Assembly (NCBI RefSeq): GCF_023101765.2
Contig: NC_064230.1
Span: forward strand, 1,240,001 to 1,304,000
DNA from: Spodoptera frugiperda
Lineage: Eukaryota; Arthropoda; Insecta; Lepidoptera; Noctuidae
DNA: 64,000 nucleotides
Direction of reading: 5' to 3'
The notes beneath the pieces were generated by a model. The model was not told where the DNA came from and made no database searches. It saw only the letters and a program-made list of their open reading frames with translations. Numbering within the stretch: position 1 is the first letter of the stretch; each line of letters starts with the position of its first letter. The position numbers and the translations under genes were made by a program. Of this stretch, positions 43,354-55,400 are shown in pieces.

Positions 43354-43491
43354 CTATACAGACCTGGTCCCAAGTCCGGCGGTGAACAGCAGCCGCCGTC
43401 CCCTGACCAGGTACTCGGGGCAGCGCACGAACCGGAACAGCACGGACGCGCGCTCGTCCGCACGAAGCACGCTGTGCAGGGACATTATACC
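43354..43491 (-). CDS. GTPBP2: GTPBP2 last recognised exon
   Basis: Encodes GIMSLHSVLRADERASVLF and PEYLVRGRRLLFTAGLGTR, then SV and a stop. Family members continue a little further with a TKGIG-like motif, so 'accag|gtctgt' could instead be a donor to a 3' exon that I could not find. There is no AATAAA close behind on this strand. Confidence 0.6.
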   Translation of the reverse strand, partial: GIMSLHSVLRADERASVLFRFVRCPEYLVRGRRLLFTAGLGTRSV

Positions 43492-46400
43492 CTGTGGGGG
43501 GGGGGACATGTTAGCGTCTCGGTTGGGGGTCGAAACTGGTCGAGCGTCCTCGAATGTTGTCTAAAGTTACCACGGCTTTACTTACTAACTAATCTGAACC
43601 ATGGTACGTTGACGTTAGAGGACTGCCTATTTCGCTCATTTTTCGTATATCGTCAGCCAAGATGATAACAAATATGTGGTTTAAATTAAGTCATAAGAGG
43701 TTTCCCTATACGGTATATCAACGGTTGAAAGGCTAATTGATCCAAGCGACATTATTTTTGCGATATTGAGTCATATCATTTGATCGGGAAAAATTCACTG
43801 AATCCGAATATCCTAAAGGGTGTCCCAACAAGAACGCAAGATTTAAATTTGGCGGCATTCGAAGTGTCATTTCTTTTTTCTTTGGGGTTTCTTAAAGTCG
43901 ATGGTTTATGCGAATAAGACGACGACGACTCAAGCCTTAAAAAAGGAAATTGGACGCTGTATTAATGAAATACCGCAGCATTTATGCAAAACGGTCATTG
44001 AAAATTTCATTGAAAGATCGCGTATGTTTCAGCTAACCAGCGGCAGCCATCTGCCCGATGTATTGTTCCATAGATAACCTCATCCTCTCTACTTTACGAT
44101 ATAATAAAACTTTCACTTTTTTTTCTAAATATCTGCGTTTTATTTAAAATTTAAATCTTGTGTTCTTGTTGGGACACCTTTCCTATTACTTCAATATCGC
44201 ATAAAATGTCGCTTAGATTAATTATCCTTTCAACAGTCGAATATTAAACCTAGAAGTATAGGAATGGATGAACGAACACACTCTTACCTCGATAATGGCG
44301 GTCTGCCTGACGTTGCCGACATGCACGGTGCACTGGAAGCCGGGGTATATGACGGTCGAGTGGCGGAGCACGTGGACTGACGCCTGCAACCAATATTAAA
44401 GAAGTTTAATTTTATGGAACACGGCCGGTAAACGAGCAGACGTATCACCTGATGGTAAGCAATCTCCGCCGCCCATGGGCACTTGAAACACCAGAGGCGT
44501 TACAAGCGTGTTGCTAGCCTTTTGGGAGTTAGGAATTTAAGGGTTGTTGGGGAATCGGGGATTGGGAAGGGGGGTAATTGGGCCCCCGGTAACCTCATTC
44601 ACACAACGAAACACAACGCAAGCGTTGTTTCTAGTCGGTTTTCTGTGAGGCCGTGGTATCACTCCGGTCGAGCCGGCCCATCACTTGCCCATCATTGCTT
44701 ACCATCAGGTAATACGTACGCTCGATTAACGGCGTGTTTCATAAAAAAAAAACAACAACAACATTTAATTTTAGAGAATCTCCCAAAAAAACTGGTTTAG
44801 CGGTTTTACGGTGTGTGTTGCTATAGCTAAATAAATGATAATAAACAATTTGCAACAAACCTGAAAATAAATACACCCCCTTGGATCATTAGGATCTTCA
44901 AGCAGGACTTTATCAGCACACACACAGTCGTCATACTTGGCATCGTTAACATTATCGTCATACAACATAGTACTATCAATCACTATGTCTTTGGCTCGCT
45001 CGTCCGATTCCACGTCGCCGAGTAGATTCTTGTTTTTTCGCCGCACGTTTTTGCGATTCTTCGTCTTTTCTGTGAGGTTTTGTTCTATTAGCTGTTTTAG
45101 CTGTTTGGGAAGAAGAAAATTTTTGTTAGATTATGGAGTATTTCTTATGGTGCTCCCACACAGCGGTTATATAACGTTATACAACAATGTGTAACAATAA
45201 CATTTGTGTTTAAACAAATTATAACAGTGGTTGTAGAGTATGTTACATGCTGTTATAAATGTTACACAATGTTGTATAACGTTATATAACTGCTGTGTGG
45301 GCGCACCATTAATAAACAACAGTATTTATATCCAAAAAGAACTTTTTATTATAATTAAGATATACATAGCAAGAATGACACAGTTACAATAACAATCAAA
45401 AACAGTCATGCCACCTAGTTAAATTTTCAGGAACAAATAATAAACTAAACTTGTGTTACTCAACAGTTTTTAAACTGATATGGTCACTAACATTATAATT
45501 TCATTATAAGTTTCGTGAGACATACTAAATTAATTATTATGTTATCGGCTTACTCACGTAACTGTTTGACGAGGAACTCGACTAGTTTCGAGCCATTCAT
45601 GAGAGTCATTTTGCGACACAGTGAGCGCGGTATGTAACAACTTTTTTGCGTCGACCCGGGAATTGAACCCAACACCTACGCAGCCACCGGCGAACGAGTC
45701 CAAAAGTGTCCGTGATTCCAGGCAGAGGGCGCCACACTCGAATCGCCAGTCGCCGCGTCGTGTGTCGCGGAATGTTGCTCATGAATATGAGCCTCTAGCA
45801 TGGCTTGAAACTAGTCGAATTTCTCGTCAAACAGTTACGTGAGTAAGTCGATAACATAATAATTAACTAACACTATCATTACAACTTAAGACGGGATATT
45901 TACCATGTTTATTTACGTCTATGAGTTTCCGATATTTCGGCACTGTTGCAAGCGCCATGATCACGGATGAACTGGAGTAAATGCGGGTGGATGTTTACGA
46001 GCAGACAAATCGGTCTACCCTTTTTCTAGTTAGTTTTTTTGCAAGAGACACCACTATTAGCTTATATAATATAATATCGGAAACTCACAAACCCTAATAA
46101 ACATGGTAATTATCTCGTTTTAAGTTTTAATGATATTACTAGTTAGCATGTCAGTTTAAAAACTTATCGACTGAAACTATGATTACCTATATTTTTTTTT
46201 AATCTTTATTTATTTACAGGGTTTTTTCTTAAAAGAAAACGACACCCCGATTATTGATTACCTTTATTTGAAAATCATTCTTCTATTGTATATAAGTAAG
46301 TTATTTTTGTCTAAAAACCCACCTGGTTACCCTGCTTACACTCGCCGGGGGCGCAGGCTCCGAAGGCGGGCCGCCTGGGAGCCCTGCGCGGCGGCGCCAG

Positions 46401-49400
46401 CAGCACCATGCCGGGGCGGGGCTGCGCCCCCGCGCACAGCCCCACGCTGGCGCACTGCCCGGCGCGCACCCAGCCGCACGGCGCGCGGTTGCGGTATATT
46501 GAGCGGACGGACGTGGGGGCGAATGATCCGTCTTCTAGGGGGCCTGGGGGGGGGTAAAGAGTTTATTAATTTATTTTGTAGGGAATAGAGAGTATAGTTC
46601 CCTAAGTAAAGCAGGATGAGCTGCGGAATATCTAGCGGGTTTACCGGGGCTCCGGCTCGAAAAGCAGGAGTAGGAACGGGGTGGTTTTTAGTCAGTAAGA
46701 GTCTGACTTCTCCCTCTCGCCTCGCCCAAGGTCTTCTGTCACTTGTCAGGTGTCACCACAATTTAATTGAATAGAACGGTACCAAACCCTCTTATGTTGT
46801 GGATGCTCGTAGCCCAGCAGTGGACTGCCATACTTTTTATAGGAAAATCGATATTATAAAAAACTGCCTGCCCCGTTGGCAAAGTGGTTGCAAGTGCGAC
46901 TGCCGATCAAGAGGTTTCGGGCTTGATTCCCGGTTCGGGCAAAGAATTACTGAGCTTTTTTCGGTTTTTCGAAAATTTCACAGTAGTAGCACGGAGTCTG
47001 GAATTGTGCCCAGTATATGGCAATAGACTCACCCTCTATTACATGGGAGTTATAACACAAATGGTGAAAAGTGTGTGTACATTGTATAGCGGCATTACGT
47101 GCCGTAATGTGCACCTCTACCTACCCCTTCGGGGATTAAAAGCGTGACGATATGTATAAAAACTGCTTATTGACTTACCTATGATAACATTATCTCCCTC
47201 CCTTAGCTGTCCCCTAGCTAGGAGTCCCCCCACGACGGGGCCGGAGTTGTCCCCCACGTGGAATATCTCGTCTATTTGGAACTCACACGTTTCCTGAAAC
47301 AATAATAATAATAAATCAATTAATTGATTATTAAAAGCCTCGACAACCACCTTAGGAGGCTGGCGTTGGGCGTATGGATCAAGGGTCTGATGCAGAAGGC
47401 AGTACTCCTCAAAACGGCACGTGTTGTGAGGATGATTTGGCTCTGGAGCCTTAACCACCGGTAGCTTGGACCATGCTCCCGCTACTGGTCGGCTCCTATT
47501 TTTATATTTTTAAATGTTTTTTTTTTATTTGTATTTACAATAAGTAGTATTTAAAAATATAATCTTAAAGAATTTAAATGAAATGAAAAAATATAGCAAT
47601 TATAGTGCAACTGATTGGATGAATTGGATTTGGATCTATGATAATAGATTTATTTAAGTTACTACTGGTTATCAGAGGCCTTCGAACCTCGAGTTGTATT
47701 TTCGAAACTGCTGTTTTAAATCGAAGAAGTAATTCTTTTATGTTAGGTGACTACCCATTTTCATTTATTGAGATAGGTATAGCCTATCTTGACGTGCCTT
47801 ACACGGGTTAAACTCGGGTCACACAGAAAACCTCTTATTTTAAACTAGCTACTTCCACGCGGTTTCACCCGCACTGCTTAGTTCCTATTGATCGTGGCGT
47901 GATGTTTTATAGCCTATAGCCTTCCTCGATAAATGCGCTATCCAACACAAAAAGAATTATTCAAATCGGACCAGTAGTTCCGGAGATTAGTGCGTTCAAA
48001 CAAACAAACAAACAATCAAACAAACAAACTCTTCAGCTTTATAATATTATTAGTATTAGTATATTAGTATATTAGTATAGTATAGAAGTATAGATATAAT
48101 ATTAATATTCATCTTTTAACAAATACATATATTATTAACAAATATGAAACAAGCCTTACATCCTCAGCCCTATGCGTGGCGTTAGACTGCGGGTGTCGCA
48201 GCGCCAGCAGGTAGGCGTGCAGCGCGCTCAGCCCCACGCCGCGGACACTCGACACTGGGAACACTGGGATCACCGACGACTCGCCGCTGGAACAACACAC
48301 AAACATATTTATTACACATCTATGTAGTAAGATTACATACAAAGAAAGAAAGAAGAAAGAAAAACAGTTTATTTGCACCATTAAAAAAAGCAATAAACAT
48401 AAAAAAGATATAGGAAAAGATAAGATTATTTAGACACCACTGACAAACGGTGAAGGAAAACATCGTGAGAAAAACTGGACTTATAATTTCTAATTATAAG
48501 TTTGAAATCGCCAACCCGTATTGAGCAAGCGTGGTGATTAATGTTCGAACCTTCTCCGTGTGAGAAGAGGGCTTTGGTCAGCAGAGACCATTTGGGCTGT
48601 TGAAAATGATGAATATACTGTTCGACGGTTAAAAGGAAATAGGGTATAAGCGACAAAAAATGAAATGTTCAGGAGAGCCGTTTTAACTCGTCGGTCGTCG
48701 AAAGAATACTAGGAAAAGATTTTTTTATAGGGTAGTATAAACGCCAAAAATGTCACCGTAGAGCCATGCGAGTAAGCGCATTCAAAAGAGCGGAAAAATT
48801 TACGTAGGATAGCATAATAAACTCATTTTTGACCTAAGCGCTTCGCTTCAAGCTTCCTTGTGCGAACTGCTAGGGAGTGGAACTCCTTGCCGGAGTCTGT
48901 GTTCCCTGATGGGTATAACCTGGGTGTCTTCAAAGCCCGAGTGAATAGGTTGCTTATGGGCAGACGTGCTCCACCGTAGGCCGCATCATCACTTATCATC
49001 AGGCGAGATAGCGGCCAAACGTCGGCCCATTTAACATAAAAAAAAATACCCTATTTCCTTTTGTCGTCGTGTAAATGATGATATTCTGGGAACTGGAACT
49101 CTTAAGAGGTATTATAACACTCACATAGTTTCCTCCTTGCTATGGTCGAGTGCGTCAATGATCAGCTTCTGAGGAGCCACGCAGTTCCTCGCGAGGTTCT
49201 CGTCGGTGATCAGTAGAGGTTTCTGGAACAAAACCGTTAGGTAACAAATTTTATGTTGTACATTCTATGTCGTTAGTCGTGTGTCAGATGTCGTCAGTTA
49301 TGTTTGTGTCGTGTGTCAGGGGTCAATGGTCACGTGCCAAATGTCGTGTGTCAGGTGTCAGTGATCAAGTGTTAGGTGTCATGTGTCGTGTGTCAGGTGT

Positions 49401-52400
49401 CAGTGGTTTAAGCGTCATGTATCATGTGTCAGTGGTCAAGTGCCATGTGTTGTGTGGCAGATGTCGGTGGTCAAGTCCCAATATCGCGTAGCAGGTGTCA
49501 GTGTTCCAGTGCCGTGTGTCGTGTATCTGATGTCAGTGATGGCAATATGTCAGGTGTCAGTGGTCAAATGTCACATGTTGTATATCAGGTTTCAGTGCCC
49601 AAGTGCCATAGTCGCCATGTGTCGTGTGCTAGGTGTCAGTGGTCAAATGTCAAATGTCGTGCGTCATTGTCAGTGATCAAGTACCATGTGTCAAAAGTCA
49701 ATGGTCAAGTGCCACATGTCATGTCTCGTATGTCAGGTACCAGTGGTCAGGTATCATGTGTCGCGTGTCATGTGTCATATCCCTCACCTTATTGCTAGCA
49801 GCCAGTAGCTCGGCTAGTCGGGCGGTCAACGGTCTAACGGCGGTGGCTGCGAGCTCGCACTTGTAGTAGTCAAGTGTCAGGTGTCGTGTGTCAAGTGTCA
49901 TATCCCCCACCTTATTGCTAGCAGCCAGTAGCTCGGCCAGTCGGGCGGTCAACGGTCTAACGGCGGTGGCTGCGAGCTCGCACTTGTAGTAGTCAAGTGT
50001 CATGTGTCGTGTGTCATGTGTCATATCCCTCACCTTATTGCTAGCAGCCAGTAGCTCGGCCAGTCGGGCGGTCAACGGTCTAACGGCGGTGGCTGCGAGC
50101 TCGCACTTGTAGTAGTCAAGTGTCATGTGTCGTGTGTCATGTGTCATATTCCTCACCTTATTGCTAGCAGCCAGTAGCTCGGCCAGTCGGGCGGTCAACG
50201 GTCTAACGGCGGTGGCTGCGAGCTCGCACTTGTAGTAGTCAAGTGTCATGTGTCGTGTGTCATGTGTCATATCCCTCACCTTATTGCTAGCAGCCAGTAG
50301 CTCGGCCAGTCGGGCGGTCAACGGTCTAACGGCGGTGGCTGCGAGCTCGCACTTGTAGTAGTCAAGTGTCATGTGTCGTGTGTCATGTGTCATATCCCTC
50401 ACCTTATTTCTAGCAGCCAGTAGCTCGGCTAGTCGGGCGGTCAACGGTCTAACGGCGGTGGCTGCGAGCTCGCACTTGTAGTAGTCAAGTGTCATGTGTC
50501 GTGTGTCATGTGTCATATCCCTCACCTTATTGCTAGCAGCCAGTAGCTCGGCCAGTCGGGCGGTCAACGGTCTAACGGCGGTGGCTGCGAGCTCGCACTT
50601 GTAGTAGTCAAGTGTCATGTGTCGTGTGTCATGTGTCATATCCCTCACCTTATTGCTAGCAGCCAGTAGCTCGGCCAGTCGGGCGGTCAACGGTCTAACG
50701 GCGGTGGCTGCGAGCTCACACTTGTAGTAGTCAAGTGTCATGTGTCGTGTGTCATGTGTCATATCCCTCACCTTATTGCTAGCAGCCAGTAGCTCGGCTA
50801 GTCGGGCGGTCAACGGTCTAACGGCGGTGGCTGCGAGCTCGCACTTGTAGTAGTCAAGTGTCATGTGTCGTGTGTCATGTGTCATATCCCTCACCTTATT
50901 GCTAGCAGCCAGTAGCTCGGCTAGTCGGGCGGTCAACGGTCTAACGGCGGTGGCTGCGAGCTCGCACTTGTAGTAGTCAAGTGTCATGTGTCGTGTGTCA
51001 AGTGTCATATATCGTGTGCCATGTGTCATGTGTCGCGTGTCATGTGTCATATCCCTCACCTTATTGCTAGCAGCCAGTAGCTCGGCTAGTCGGGCGGTCA
51101 ACGGTCTAACGGCGGTGGCTGCGAGCTCGCACTTGTAGTAGTCAAGTGTCATGTGTCGTGTGTCATGTGTCATATCCCTCACCTTATTGCTAGCAGCCAG
51201 TAGCTCGGCCAGTCGGGCGGTCAACGGTCTAACGGCGGTGGCTGCGAGCTCGCACTTGTAGTAGTCAAGTGTCATGTGTCGTGTGTCATGTGTCATATTC
51301 CTCACCTTATTGCTAGCAGCCAGTAGCTCGGCCAGTCGGGCGGTCAACGGTCTAACGGCGGTGGCTGCGAGCTCACACTTGCTGATGACGGCGAAGAATG
51401 GCAGGTCCAGCGCTGAGAGGAGGCTGATGTGCTCCTCCGTGATCGGGGTTATTTCCGTGCCGTCAAGTGTCATGTCGTGTGTCAGATGACAGTAGTCAAG
51501 TGTCATGTGTCGTGTGTCAGATGACAGTGGTCAAGTGTCATGTGTCGTGTGTCATGTGTCATGTGTCGTGTGTCATGTGTCATATCCCTCACCTTATTGC
51601 TAGCAGCCAGTAGCTCGGCTAGTCGGGCGGTCAACGGTCTAACGGCGGTGGCTGCGAGCTCGCACTTGTAGTAGTCAAGTGTCATGTGTCGTGTGTCATG
51701 TGTCATATCCCTCACCTTATTGCTAGCAGCCAGTAGCTCGGCCAGTCGGGCGGTCAACGGTCTAACGGCGGTGGCTGCGAGCTCGCACTTGTAGTAGTCA
51801 AGTGTCATGTGTCGTGTGTCATATACCTCACCTTATTGCTAGCAGCCAGTAGCTCGGCCAGTCGGGCGGTCAACGGTCTAACGGCGGTGGCTGCGAGCTC
51901 GCACTTGTAGTAGTCAAGTGTCATGTGTCGTGTGTCATGTGTCATATCCCTCACCTTATTGCTAGCAGCCAGTAGCTCGGCCAGTCGGGCGGTCAACGGT
52001 CTAACGGCGGTGGCTGCGAGCTCGCACTTGTAGTAGTCAAGTGTCATGTGTCGTGTGTCATGTGTCATATCCCTCACCTTATTGCTAGCAGCCAGTAGCT
52101 CGGCCAGTCGGGCGGTCAACGGTCTAACGGCGGTGGCTGCGAGCTCGCACTTGTAGTAGTCAAGTGTCATGTGTCGTGTGTCATGTGTCATATCCCTCAC
52201 CTTATTGCTAGCAGCCAGTAGCTCGGCCAGTCGGGCGGTCAACGGTCTAACGGCGGTGGCTGCGAGCTCGCACTTGCTGATGACGGCGAAGAATGGCAGG
52301 TCCAGCGCTGAGAGGAGGCTGATGTGCTCCTCCGTGATCGGGGTTATTTCCGTGCCGTCAGGTGCCGTGTCGTGTGTCAGGTGACAGTAGTCAAGTGTCA

Positions 52401-55400
52401 TGTGTCGTGTGTCAGATGACAGTGGTCAAGTGTCATGTGTCGTCTGTCAGGTGTCAGTGACCAAGTGTCATGTGTCGTGTGTCAGGTGTCGTGTGTCAAG
52501 TGTCATATCCCCCACCTTATTGCTAGCAGCCAGTAGCTCGGCCAGTCGGGCGGTCAACGGTCTAACGGCGGTGGCTGCGAGCTCGCACTTGTAGTAGTCA
52601 AGTGTCATGTGTCGTGTGTCATGTGTCATATCCCTCACCTTATTGCTAGCAGCCAGTAGCTCGGCCAGTCGGGCGGTCAACGGTCTAACGGCGGTGGCTG
52701 CGAGCTCGCACTTGTAGTAGTCAAGTGTCATGTGTCGTGTGTCATGTGTCGTGTGTCATGTGTCATATCCCTCACCTTATTGCTAGCAGCCAGTAGCTCG
52801 GCCAGTCGGGCGGTCAACGGTCTAACGGCGGTGGCTGCGAGCTCGCACTTGTAGTAGTCAAGTGTCATGTGTCGTGTGTCATGTGTCATATCCCTCACCT
52901 TATTGCTAGCAGCCAGTAGCTCGGCTAGTCGGGCGGTCAACGGTCTAACGGCGGTGGCTGCGAGCTCGCACTTGTAGTAGTCAAGTGTCATGTGTCGTGT
53001 GTCATGTGTCATATCCCTCACCTTATTGCTAGCAGCCAGTAGCTCGGCCAGTCGGGCGGTCAACGGTCTAACGGCGGTGGCTGCGAGCTCGCACTTGTAG
53101 TAGTCAAGTGTCATGTGTCGTGTGTCATGTGTCGTGTGTCATGTGTCATATCCCTCACCTTATTGCTAGCAGCCAGTAGCTCGGCTAGTCGGGCGGTCAA
53201 CGGTCTAACGGCGGTGGCTGCGAGCTCGCACTTGTAGTAGTCAAGTGTCATGTGTCGTGTGTCATGTGTCATATCCCTCACCTTATTGCTAGCAGCCAGT
53301 AGCTCGGCCAGTCGGGCGGTCAACGGTCTAACGGCGGTGGCTGCGAGCTCGCACTTGTAGTAGTCAAGTGTCATGTGTCGTGTGTCATGTGTCATATCCC
53401 TCACCTTATTGCTAGCAGCCAGTAGCTCGGCCAGTCGGGCGGTCAACGGTCTAACGGCGGTGGCTGCGAGCTCGCACTTGTAGTAGTCAAGTGTCATGTG
53501 TCGTGTGTCATGTGTCATATCCCTCACCTTATTGCTAGCAGCCAGTAGCTCGGCCAGTCGGGCGGTCAACGGTCTAACGGCGGTGGCTGCGAGCTCGCAC
53601 TTGTAGTAGTCAAGTGTCATGTGTCGTGTGTCATGTGTCATATCCCTCACCTTATTGCTAGCAGCCAGTAGCTCGGCTAGTCGGGCGGTCAACGGTCTAA
53701 CGGCGGTGGCTGCGAGCTCGCACTTGTAGTAGTCAAGTGTCATGTGTCGTGTGTCATGTGTCATATCCCTCACCTTATTGCTAGCAGCCAGTAGCTCGGC
53801 CAGTCGGGCGGTCAACGGTCTAACGGCGGTGGCTGCGAGCTCGCACTTGTAGTAGTCAAGTGTCATGTGTCGTGTGTCATGTGTCATATCCCTCACCTTA
53901 TTGCTAGCAGCCAGTAGCTCGGCCAGTCGGGCGGTCAGCGGTCTAACGGCGGTGGCTGCGAGCTCGCACTTGTAGTAGTCAAGTGTCATGTGTCGTGTGT
54001 CATGTGTCATATCCCTCACCTTATTGCTAGCAGCCAGTAGCTCGGCCAGTCGGGCGGTCAACGGTCTAACGGCGGTGGCTGCGAGCTCGCACTTGTAGTA
54101 GTCAAGTGTCATGTGTCGTGTGTCATGTGTCATATCCCTCACCTTATTGCTAGCAGCCAGTAGCTCGGCCAGTCGGGCGGTCAACGGTCTAACGGCGGTG
54201 GCTGCGAGCTCGCACTTGTAGTAGTCAAGTGTCATGTGTCGTGTGTCATGTGTCATATCCCTCACCTTATTGCTAGCAGCCAGTAGCTCGGCCAGTCGGG
54301 CGGTCAACGGTCTAACGGCGGTGGCTGCGAGCTCGCACTTGTAGTAGTCAAGTGTCATGTGTCGTGTGTCATGTCGTACCAACGTCTCTGTGTCATATCC
54401 CTCACCTTATTGCTAGCAGCCAGTAGCTCGGCCAGTCGGGCGGTCAACGGTCTAACGGCGGTGGCTGCGAGCTCACACTTGTAGTAGTCAAGTGTCATGT
54501 GTCGTGTGTCATGTGTCATATCCCTCACCTTATTGCTAGCAGCCAGTAGCTCGGCCAGTCGGGCGGTCAACGGTCTAACGGCGGTGGCTGCCAGCTCGCA
54601 CTTGTAGTAGTCAAGTGTCATGTGTCGTGTGTCATGTGTCATATCCCTCACCTTATTGCTAGCAGCCAGTAGCTCGGCCAGTCGGGCGGTCAACGGTCTA
54701 ACGGCGGTGGCTGCGAGCTCGCACTTGTAGTAGTCAAGTGTCATGTGTCGTGTGTCATGTGTCATATCCCTCACCTTATTGCTAGCAGCCAGTAGCTCGG
54801 CCAGTCGGGCGGTCAACGGTCTAACGGCGGTGGCTGCGAGCTCGCACTTGTAGTAGTCAAGTGTCATGTGTCGTGTGTCATGTGTCATATCCCTCACCTT
54901 ATTGCTAGCAGCCAGTAGCTCGGCTAGTCGGGCGGTCAACGGTCTAACGGCGGTGGCTGCGAGCTCGCACTTGTAGTAGTCAAGTGTCATGTGTCGTGTG
55001 TCATGTGTCATATCCCTCACCTTATTGCTAGCAGCCAGTAGCTCGGCCAGTCGGGCGGTCAACGGTCTAACGGCGGTGGCTGCGAGCTCGCACTTGTAGT
55101 AGTCAAGTGTCATGTGTCGTGTGTCATGTGTCATATCCCTCACCTTATTGCTAGCAGCCAGTAGCTCGGCCAGTCGGGCGGTCAACGGTCTAACGGCGGT
55201 GGCTGCGAGCTCGCACTTGCTGATGACGGCGAAGAATGGCAGGTCCAGCGCTGAGAGGAGGCTGATGTGTTCTTCGGTGATCGGGGTTATACCGGCTGTC
55301 GCTGAGATCTAGGGGAGGGGGAATATATGTTAATTAGGTATCTTTGTAATAACTATCGTGGGACATACTAAATTAACTGACTGCATGGTTGGTGGATCTC

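Noticed and set aside
49719..51506. Long minus-strand open frame of about 595 codons (and similar frames up to 55185)
   Set aside because: It is the in-frame reading of the 123-bp array including spacer. There is no separate start, promoter or domain, so it is treated as the array and not as a gene.
49788..55143. Resemblance to a CRISPR array (regular repeats)
   Set aside because: The units are identical throughout with no unique spacers, and the repeat is part of a eukaryotic exon. The organism is an insect.
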